Below, one piece after another: positions 54,990 through 64,000 of a stretch of DNA of 64,000 bases. Within the stretch, counting starts at the first letter, position 1. Each line of letters opens with the position of its first letter. Under the pieces are notes generated by a model that was not told the DNA's origin, ran no database searches, and saw only the letters and a program-made list of their open reading frames with translations. This DNA is from Cacajao melanocephalus (Eukaryota > Chordata > Mammalia > Primates > Pitheciidae), in contig CAUYLG010005113.1 of NCBI GenBank assembly GCA_963573385.1, positions 1-64,000 of the forward strand, in the 5' to 3' direction. The translations under genes were made by a program, and so were the position numbers.

Positions 54990-56200
54990 GCTTTTCTGTC
55001 TCCTTTGCTGGTCCCGTTTTCTCCTTGACTTTTAAATCTTAGAGTACCGTAGAGCTCAGTCCCACACATCTCCTCTTCTGTATCTTCTGTATCTACACTC
55101 ATTTCTTAGGTAAGCTCAACTAGTCTCCTGGCAATGAATGCTGACAATATATGAATGCCTTTCAATTTATATCTCCAACTCTGACCTCTCTCCTAGATCC
55201 TTAAGTCCATCTGTTCATGTCACATCTCCACCTGGTTACTTAATACAAATCTCAAATGTTAACGTGCTTAAAACTAAACTCTTAATTACCAAACTAGTCC
55301 CCATCAACTCGCTCCTCTCACCATCTTGGCCATCTGCCTAAGTGCCATCTTTATTCTGCAGTACTGCAGGCCAACAACTTAGGAGTCACCTTCGCCTTCT
55401 CGCTTCCCCTCTCACTCCTCATCTAATCCATCAGTATCAACAAATTTGAAGACTCTACCTTCACAACATACTCTCAGATCTAATTTGTTTCTCATTGCCT
55501 CTACCACTTCTACGCTGGTCTATGCCACTGGCCTTTCTTTGGAATACTGCAACTGCTTCGTATGGATCTCTCTAGTCCAATTGTCCCTTACCCCCACCTC
55601 CATCCCATAGTCTACAATTTGTCCGTAGGCAGAGAAGCCACATCTCGTTCAGAGTCAATTCAAAGTTCTTTCCCTGGCTTATTATGTCACCCATGGTCTT
55701 GCTCTCTTGTTCCTCTCTGACCTCATCTCTTTCCCCACTGTCCTTGGCTCACTCCTTGGCAGCCTTATGGCATTCTTGCTGTTCCTAGAACACACCAGGT
55801 GTGTCCTGGGTTCCAGGTCTTTTCCCTTAATGATTCCTCTGCCTGGAGTGCTCTTCCTCCATATAGCCACAAGGATACCCTCCTCATCTCCTTCAGGTCT
55901 ATATTTAAATGCCACTTTCCCAGACTATCCCAACCCTATATTTAAATTCTTTTTATGAAATAGAAACACCCCTCTGTGGCTCTCCCTCTACCCATACTCT
56001 GCTCTACTCATTCTCATAGCATTTTGACCACCAGTCATACAATTACTTGGTCATCTGTTTTTTGTTTCTCTCCTTCATCGCCACTAGCAAACAAGCCCCC
56101 TAGGAGGAGGACTTTGTTTTGTTCACTGTTATATCTCAGTATGCAGAACAGTGCCCAGTAGATAGTTTGGGCTCAGTAACTCTTTGTTGAATGAACAAAT
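54990..56200 (+). repeat. Long L2 remnant (about 1.2 kb, 3' end)
   Basis: A long, nearly continuous L2: 'ccaacaacttaggagtcacc', 'ctctcactcctcatctaatc', 'ttgctgttcctagaacacac', 'gattcctctgcctggagtgc', 'aatgccactttcccagacta' and the terminal 'aactctttgttgaatgaac'. The open frames at 55138-55341, 55707-55958 and 55976-56161 are pieces of this element, with no active reverse transcriptase. Confidence 0.9.
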
Positions 56201-57720
56201 GGTTTGCTAGCAAACAACTAGATAAGAGAGTTACATTATGAATTTAATAAGCATACACATGATAATCATTTTTAGAAGATATCATAGAGGCATTTTGGAT
56301 ATGTAAATGCATTTCCTTTTACATCTTGGGGAAAGTTTGGGAGGGAATCAGGTGAGGCAGGTCAGGAGAATTTTGCCCTGCAAACATCTAAGATTTTCCA
56401 GGATGTCCAAAATGTTTACCAGCCCACCACTGGAGAGTCTTCATCTTGTGAGTTGTAAAGATGATACAGAGTTACCAATTTTCTCCAAGTTGCTTTTCTC
56501 TACACTGGGGCTTGTTAGAATTCTCCTAAAGAAAGTTAAAATTCCCCAGAGATCTCTGGCTTTGCTAGCTTGATGCCTCCCAGAGAGTTCTTGCTTTCCC
56601 TTTAGGAAGCATGACAGCACTAATAGTACCCATTATTTAAAAATGTGCTCACAACATCTAGAAAAAAAAAACAACAACAGGCTTACTCATTAGCAGCTTT
56701 CCCTGTGCCTTTCTGAAGCTGTAGTAAATAATTCTCCCCTGTTCCCCACAAATAGTTAATTATAGCACTAGCAGCAGCTCTTTGAGGCGGGAAGCCAGGC
56801 ATATCTGCAATGCCCAGAGGAGATGCTAGAAGTCTTCCCTGCTGTATTCTGAAAGCAGAGGATTAGAGCAGATGAATTTTTCCCACAGGTTGGGGAATCC
56901 ATAAAGACACCTCTACCCTGCTTCTTCTGCATAGCTTCCCTGTTGCATTTCTCCTTTTCCTGATGCTGCCAGGTAACTCTCAACATGCATCACTCATGAA
57001 TGGTTTACACCCTGTGACCTCTTGGCATGTTATCAAGAAAATCGATTTGGCCACAGATGGGAGACTAAGTCAGAAACTACTTCACTTGGGTCTCTTGGCT
57101 TCACTATTTGGGTTCAAAATATGGTTGAGATCATGTGCCTATAGATTCATGGTTTACCCTCTTAGTTCAGTGCAATCTCTGGAAAAGGGCAGCAGGGGTG
57201 GGTGGGGAGCTGGGCTGTGCAGGGAGAGCTCCTGATCTGGGAAGGCATGTCCATTTTTCCAGAAAAGTCAAGGATCAGGCAGAACTTTGACTATTTTGCA
57301 GACCTTCAGAAAGGGAGATTTTTTTTGGTTATCTGAGTGACTCCAGTGAAGCCTGTGAAAGCAGAGGGGAAGTCAAAGAGATGAGAAGTGCAAGGAACAT
57401 TTGATAACTGTTGATGGCTTGAAGATGAAGGGAGCCACAAGAAAAGAATGGCAAGTGACCATCAGAGCAGAGCACAAACCTGGCCAACAGCAAGGAAACA
57501 GGGACCTCAGTCCTGCAACCCCAAGGAACCGAATTCTGCTGATAGCCTGAAAAAGCCTGGAGGGAATTCTTCCATAGAGTCTTCAGATAGGAAAGTACCC
57601 AGTCTGGCTAATCACTTGATTGAAGCCCAATCCAGCCATGCTGTGCTAGATTTATAGAAACAGTGAGACAATACATTCATGTTCTTTTAAGCTGGTTTGT
57701 GATAATTTGTTTTGCACAGT
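56201..57720. other. No gene or repeat recognised
   Basis: 1.5 kb of unique-looking sequence; no exons supported. Confidence 0.35.
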
Positions 57721-57724
57721 GGCA

Positions 57725-57905
57725 TATGCTTCACCTGTTTTATGGCATTTTATATTCCCTTTGATCCTGTGGGCTAATTCTTACCCTATTTGGTAGATGA
57801 GGAAACAGAGTCCTCAACAGTTAGGTACTAACCTGTGTAAGGTCACACTGCGGACAGGGGCAGAGAGGAAATCACACGATGACTATCTGACTTTAGGGCT
57901 GTTCC
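57725..57905 (+). repeat. MIR SINE
   Basis: 'ttggtagatgaggaaacaga', 'taacctgtgtaaggtcacac' and 'caggggcagagaggaaatca' follow MIR. It directly abuts a MER5A. Confidence 0.85.
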
Positions 57906-57913
57906 CCTATGAC

Positions 57914-58142
57914 AGGGGTTCTCAGGTTCAGCACTATTCACATTTGGGGCCAGATTATTATTTGTCATGGGGCTGTCTTGTGCCTTCAGGATATTTATTG
58001 GCAACCCTGGTCCTGACTCACTAGATGCCAGTAGAAACCCGCCCCCCCCTCCGCCCCACTACCCATTGTGGCATTCTAAACTGTCTCTACACATTGCCAA
58101 ATGTTCCCTAGGGACAAAATTGTGCCCCATTGAGAATCACTT
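57914..58142 (-). mobile_element. MER5A (hAT-Charlie) DNA transposon
   Basis: 'ggggttctcaggttcagcac', 'actattcacatttggggcca', 'actagatgccagtagaaacc' and 'acattgccaaatgttcccta', ending 'cattgagaatcac'. A run of C (58038-58050) marks the expanded middle part. Same orientation as the copy at 27366. Confidence 0.92.
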
Positions 58143-59595
58143 TCCTATGCATGAAACCTCACCGTATCCTTGGACTTCAGGAGAAAATGTCTACTCTCAG
58201 GCCTGGGTGTAAACTGGGAATTTTTTCACATCTCCAGAAGTATCAGCATCCACCTGAGTTCTTCCCAAGGGCATTGAAGGGAACAATGCCATGTTCCTCC
58301 TCTGACCTGTCACCAAGCCAGGAAAGGTGAACGAATGAGATCAGAGTGGGACCGAGTGGGGGTCATGGAGTACAGCAGATCTGAACACACTCCTCCAAGG
58401 TGGTAAGCTCCTTCAAGGGATGGTAGTGTATAGCACATTTTCATGCTCCTGGATGAACTTGGGGATGATCCATGCTTGGAAATGACTCCCAGAAAATGCC
58501 TCCTGAATCAAATGTGAGTTTACAGACAAGTTGACTGAAGTAGGCATGGCAGGTGTAATGAAAACTGTGGTGCGCTCCCCAGATTTCCTTCCTAGGGCCG
58601 TCACACATTTCCTCCAGCTGCTAAATGTGGCTCAGAGTTTGTCTTTCACTGAGAATTGCCTTTGGTAGCCGAAGGTGATTTACCTAAGACAATGTTTTCT
58701 TCGAGGGAGTGCCCATGCCAATAATTGGTCATTGCGGGGGCACAAAAGTCTGGTCCATTTGCCTCACACTGGGGTAACTCTGAAGGGCCATCCCTGCTTC
58801 TAAGTTTCCTGTAAAATTGACTGAGGCCCCTGTTGCAAGCACACCGCTGCTCAGCTTCTCTCTTTGCCCAGTGTTCTCTTCCACACTCTCCAAGAAGTCT
58901 CTGGCACACAACTCTGCATCATGGAGTCTGTTCCCGGGAAATTCACAATGAAGACCCCATCTTTGTTTACTTTTTCCTAGAGGAATCATGCCTTAGGTAG
59001 TGAATTCTAAAGTGTGCGAAGTAGAACTTACGCATGGTTAAAATTAGCTTTGAAAACTTCTTAAGGCAATTAGAAACTGATATTTTGTCTCAATACATGA
59101 CAAGTGTGGAATTTCTCTTTCACAGTGGAATCTGTTTGTGTTCCATTGTTCTCATGGCAGATGAAGAAGTCAGCTTGCGGTTAGGAAATATTTTGTATCA
59201 AAAATATTATCTTTAAATGCTACAGGCTTGCCCCCAGAAAGGTGAAATGCTCCCACTGTGAGAGTCACCAGGGAACCAAGGCCAACTGCATACTCAGCTG
59301 CTTTCAGTTCATGGCCACTCCAGGGCATGAGCAAATCGAGCAGAACAGTGAGTCGAAGTGCTACGCTTTTTATTTCCTTCTCCTTTTTCACTTTTCCATT
59401 TATAGCTGAGCTCACTGAATTCATACAAGTGACATAAACTTATGATGTAACTTCCCTTCTTTGTACCACATTATTTTCAATCGAGAAAATTCAGTGACTA
59501 ATTAGTGCAAACAATTTTTTAAAGAACCACAAGTTCATAAACAATGTCAATTCTCACTTAGCTTTTTACTTAAGTCAGACTTCATATTGAGAGGA
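58143..59595. other. No gene or repeat recognised
   Basis: Unique-looking sequence, moderately GC-rich near 58650-58950. Two overlapping minus-strand frames there have no domain I can name. Confidence 0.35.
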
Positions 59596-59599
59596 GTCA

Positions 59600-59765
59600 T
59601 GAGTTGTATTTTCTCACTATCGATTACAGCTGTGTGGCCCCAGGGAAGTCACCTTCTCTCTCTCTCTGGGTCTATTTTGCCTCAATGGTAAAATTATATG
59701 TTAATACTTCAAGGTCAAGGGCTGAATCAATGTTTGCTTAGGACTCTTCCTGCTCTATAATTCTT
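59600..59765 (+). repeat. MIR SINE fragment
   Basis: 'agctgtgtggccccagggaa', 'gtctattttgcctcaatgg' and 'gtaaaattatatgttaatac' fit the MIR middle part. Confidence 0.7.
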
Positions 59766-60396
59766 TTTGTGCAGAGGAGCAGGGAAAATTAATTATGGAA
59801 TACAAATGAGTATAGAGCAGCACCGTGGAATGGTTAAGGCTCCTTACAAATCATGAGAATTTGGGAAACTCACAATTCACCCTTTGTCCACTTTATGCTA
59901 CAAGGAAATGAGAATATGAAGAAATAGCAGCCACAAATGCCCTAGAAAAAAATGTTCTAGAAAAATACAAAATGCTATTTTTACTTTTGTATTCCTTATA
60001 ATATTAATAAACTTACCAAGACTATGTTTCTCAATAAGTAAAATATAATCAAATTTATGTGCTTTATTTTTTTCCTTCAAGAAAACATTTGGAAGATAAA
60101 TTGGAGAATTCCTTTATGTTTCTCAGAGCAGCACCTCAAAACCTCAGACCTCATCCTCTTAGAGTTAAGTATGAGTATAAAAAACAGCCTATTCGTTGGG
60201 TATAAATCCCTTAAAAAAGGGACTAAAACAATCTAATTTCTATTTTCATCCAGCGCCCAGGCTGTGAGGGTCTCATGCAGTCATGGTGATGATGGTAAGT
60301 AGAGGTGACCTCAAATTCCATTAGTTATCCACTGGAAGAAAGTGTGGTCAAGACAGAAGAGGAGGAGAAGATTTTTCTCCATGACATTTTTAATTT
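59766..60396. other. No feature recognised
   Basis: AT-rich unique-looking sequence without supported exons or repeats. Confidence 0.35.
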
Positions 60397-60408
60397 GAAA
60401 GTGGACAT

Positions 60409-60692
60409 TCCAGCATTTTGGGAGGCCAAGGCAGGTGGATCACCTGGTGTCAGGAGTTCGAGATCAGCTTGGCCAACATGGTGAAACCCCAGTCTCTACT
60501 AAAAATACAGAAATTAGCCACGTGTGGTGACACACACCTATAATCTCAGTTACTCAAGAGGCTGAGGCATGAGAATTGTTTGAACCCAGGAGGTGGAGTT
60601 TGTAGTGAGCCGAGATCCACTACACTACACTCTAGCCTGGGCAACAGAGTGAGACTCTATCTCAGTGTAAAAAAAAAAAAAAAAAAGGAAAA
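60409..60692 (+). mobile_element. 5'-truncated Alu with 15-bp target duplication
   Basis: It begins at about Alu position 35 ('ccagcattttgggaggcc') and ends in an A-rich tail. The target duplication is gaaagtggacattcc (60397-60411) and, with two changes, 60693-60707. The Alu is diverged, with an irregular 'ctatctcagtgtaaaa' before the tail. Confidence 0.96.
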
Positions 60693-60707
60693 GAAAGTAG
60701 ACTTTCC

Positions 60708-62030
60708 AAAAGATAACAGTATTTTCCTGTCTCTTCTCTTTTAATTTATAATAAATAATCAAATAGTTAACTAATCCAAATGAAAGGACAGAACAGTTTG
60801 GCCACAATACACACAAATCATATGAATCATGTCCAGTTAATTTTAAAGAATATGAAAATTTTCTTTTGCTCCAATGGTATTGTTTGATGAGATTTCTGAA
60901 GTGATTATATTATCCAGTGAAGCTAACTTGTGTGGGTGATTGACAGTATCTTGAAAACTCTGCAAATATATTCAAGAATAGACCCTTAAAGATCAAAAAC
61001 AGATCATCACCAGATGGTGTGGCTGCTTTCTGTGGTTATTAGACATGTGGATACATTTGGATAAGAAAGAAGCTAGAAAGATGCACTTCTAAATACAGAA
61101 CACAAAGGAAATATCCATTCTTTGAGATGAGAAAAGCAAGGAAAGTTTTTATTGAACTGATAGACATTTCTGACTTGTAAAACTGAAACACATTTTAAAA
61201 TGACTGAAGAACAATTGTATGGTCTAGTAAAACTGCTTAGTAAAGGAAATAAATGTTTTAAATTCTCAAATCAAATATAATCTCTCTCAAGAAATGAAGT
61301 TCAGGCTATATTTTATTAAATTATTTGGCTTCCATAAGACTAGTGTGTGTTACTCATAGAACAATGAGTTCTTCATGTTTTAAAAATATATTTCATTTTA
61401 ATATTCTACTTCAGATGTGCAAGTATGGTTTGACAGAACTGTGAAGCAAATATTATCTTAAATAAATCTACTCTTCAGAAGCTTTTCAAGTACTTGTAGA
61501 ATTTATGAGGTATTGACAGGTTGACCATGAACTGCAGATAGGGTTTGGCTTTAAGATTTGTTGGTTCTGTTCTAGCTAATGTTTAACAAATCTTACAGAG
61601 CTTTTGGGCATAAAATATTTATTTTTCTTCCCTGTTGTTGAAACGGTATTTTTAGTTTTATTATTTCATCCCAGTGTTGGATTGATTTATTATCTCTTCA
61701 AATTATTTTTGTTTTTAAAACCTTCCAGACACATTGTCCTGCTTTGGTGCCTGTACCACGACTGTGAACATGATTAGGAAGAAGGCAGATTGAGCTTTGA
61801 AAATGAAGAAGTGGTTCTTCATGGGATTCTTTGTGATAAACCTTGGAAATAATGAAACAGTCATTGGTTTCTGTTACCCGCAATTAAGAACGTATGTAAA
61901 AGCGGCGCTAGGGAGAAGACTATATAGTAGTTTTATTTCCTAATTGAGACAAATTTTGGGACAAGGAGAAAAATATAAGGTGAGAAAGGTAATACTATGC
62001 CATGTATTAAAACCCTGAAGAAAAAATATT
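60708..62030. other. No gene or repeat recognised
   Basis: AT-rich unique-looking sequence. No exon supported. Confidence 0.35.
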
Positions 62031-62034
62031 AATC

Positions 62035-62135
62035 ATTCATTCATTTGACATGCCCAATCATTTCCTGAGTATCTAGTATGTACTCAGAACTGCACTATGC
62101 AAAGATATTACAGAAATAAACAAGGCACAACTTTT
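62035..62135 (-). repeat. L2 3'-end fragment
   Basis: 'attcattcatttgacatgcc', 'cctgagtatctagtatgtac' and 'actatgcaaagatattacag' are the antisense L2 tail. Confidence 0.65.
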
Positions 62136-64000
62136 GCTTTTTAGCATCTAAACGATGATACTCGGCAGTCAGCTAACCTTTTAGCAGGAAGAATTGGAAA
62201 GAGACGAGACCATCTTTAACATAGTCTACATCGGAATCTGTTTTCTTAGCTATTGTCTGCATATTGATGAACAAGGATGAACATATGGAAAGCAGCACTT
62301 TAGCTCTTTCTAGTCTTTTTTTTTCTGTTTTCCTTTCAACATAAAAATTAGTTGCTACACAAGAGACAAACATCATTGAAATTTCTGATCTGAAGTCAGA
62401 AAAAAACTATCTTGGTTTTCTACCTTTTTCTTTTTTATTTCTTAGGTTGGTAGCAGATCTTGGAGACAGTACATTTCAAGGATGAGGAAATAACTTACTC
62501 TTAAACTCTGTTTATAAAGCATAACTTGCAACATCTATTCAAGAGATAAAAGCCTGGACCTTCTTCAGGTTACTTGGTCCTTCCCCTTTTCTCTGTATAC
62601 TTTCATTTACTTTTCTTTTTGCAACCTGCTTGAATGTGTTAGAGAACCCCCAAATTGGGGTATTCCTACACTAGACTTACTTACTCTTTTATTTAACATC
62701 TATAAATGCACAAGGCAGAATCTTTATTTTACTATTCTTGTACTGTTCATAGCCAAATGATTTCTGTTTCAGAATAGTTGTCGCTCTATTTTTCCATCAG
62801 TAGATTGCAAAATTAGACAAGCACAGGAACATCATGCAGGAAAGACTTAGACCTTAGTCTAATATTTTGGAACAAGGCAGTCATCATTAGCAGTTTTTTT
62901 TCTTTTTGCAAAGAATTATGAGATTTTTGTGCTTTATTTCTTTTCCTAGAATGGGCTTATTATTGACAACATTCCCGACATTTAATCTTGATGATAAGAG
63001 AGAGAAAAGGTATAGAAAACTTGGTCTTCTTTAGTTTTTCTGCTATTTTCTGTTGGTCTTCATGGGCAGGGCAGATGGTTACCACTACCAGGCAGAGGCA
63101 ATTGGCTACCTGGACTCTTAAAATAGGTAATGAAGGGGAAATAGACATGCCTTTTGGTGATAACAGATAATATTTTGAGGAGGACAAATGATTAGAATCA
63201 CCAGTGCCTGATCTCCTCTTTTTATTGCCCAATCAGTCCATTTTCTATTTTAAAAATGTCAGTGTACACTTCAAGAATCAGCATTTCAGAGCATATTAAG
63301 GAGTGCTAGAATGGGAAAAGCTCAGCCCAGTGGTGCTAAATAGTCTCTCTGACCAAACAGTGACTTTTGTGTTCCACTGTTCCTCAGTTCTCTTTCCCAA
63401 CCCAAGCTTTTTAAGTATCTCCTTCCTTCTGCCCCGAGTTTGTGTGTTTCTGAGTAATCTTGGAGCCATGCCTTTAATCAAGGGAGAAGAGAAGCCAATG
63501 GGACTTTTAAGAAAATATATAACTAAAAGGAAAAAAATTGGCCATAAATGGCAAGGTTATCACATAGGGTTGAAGTGTAGGGAAGACCAGTGTCACAGTG
63601 TACCACAGTGATCTTTGTCTACTGGTGCCCCCCTTGGATTCAGAGGTGAGACAGGCAAGATCCCTGTCCATAAGGCTGCCCAAGGTGTCCCCAGGCAATG
63701 AATTAATACAGCCAAGGCCAAGACTGTTATCACACAGAGTAGAGCACTTCTCCCTTAGGTCTTGGTGCCAGCTCTATGACAGATCCTTTAAGAATACTTG
63801 GCATTGGCTGGCAGCAGAGGCAGCTTAATTGTTACTGCAAAAGTAAAGTTAAAGTGGCTTCCTAGAGCAGAAAGCCCTCTTTAGGGAAGGTGGCAATTCT
63901 TGGGTTGAGAAGTTAAAGAAAAAATTGCCTGTGGCCTGTCAGTTGGTGATCTGCTGAGAGACTGTTTTATCTGAATTTCTAATTGAAGCTCAAATTTAAC
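62136..64000. other. No gene or repeat recognised to window end
   Basis: About 1.9 kb of unique-looking sequence. It contains a 13-bp palindrome (ccccaaattgggg) near 62649. Open frames at 63303-63611 and 63598-63828 (plus) have no recognisable domain or splice context. Confidence 0.35.

Overview
The window looks like primate, most probably human, nuclear DNA. It holds eleven Alu copies, an L1 insertion with primate-type 3' sequence and an intact target-site duplication, ERVL-MaLR LTRs of the MST/MLT1 type, many old MIR, L2 and L1M fragments, two MER5A copies, and (AC)n, (TTCC)n and (TA)n microsatellites. I found no convincing protein-coding exon, structural RNA gene, CRISPR array or prokaryotic feature. 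The open frames are short, and the longest ones lie in Alu antisense strands, LTRs, L2 or the CpG-rich block.

Layout. 0-5.7 kb: a 36-bp minisatellite at the left edge, an MLT1 LTR split by a second LTR that is itself split by an Alu, and a near-perfect 47-bp-stem hairpin at 2872-2974. 5.7-11.5 kb: mostly repeat-free DNA around a CpG island (about 8838-9460), the only strong promoter candidate. Good splice-donor matches in and beside it are on the minus strand. 11.5-18 kb: Alus, a palindromic element at 12462-12599, and a local duplication of an MST LTR with its L2 flank. 18-25 kb: unique sequence, MIRs, an 0.85-kb TA/CA-rich tract with an Alu inside, and an old L1. 25-37 kb: dominated by old plus-strand L1M pieces, interrupted by a younger minus-strand L1, MER5A, L2 and Alus. 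37-50 kb: LTRs, a GC-richer block with broken minus-strand reading frames, microsatellites and another L1M cluster. 50-64 kb: mostly unique or very old DNA, with a long L2 remnant at 55-56.2 kb, MIRs, MER5A and one 5'-truncated Alu.

Functional reading: this is intergenic or intronic DNA with one likely transcription start region near 9 kb. No coherent gene system can be assembled from the sequence. The most interesting items are structural: the hairpin, the palindromic element, two local duplications and the isolated CpG island. Repeat family names come from recognised consensus patterns, not from a search. Boundaries of old elements are approximate.
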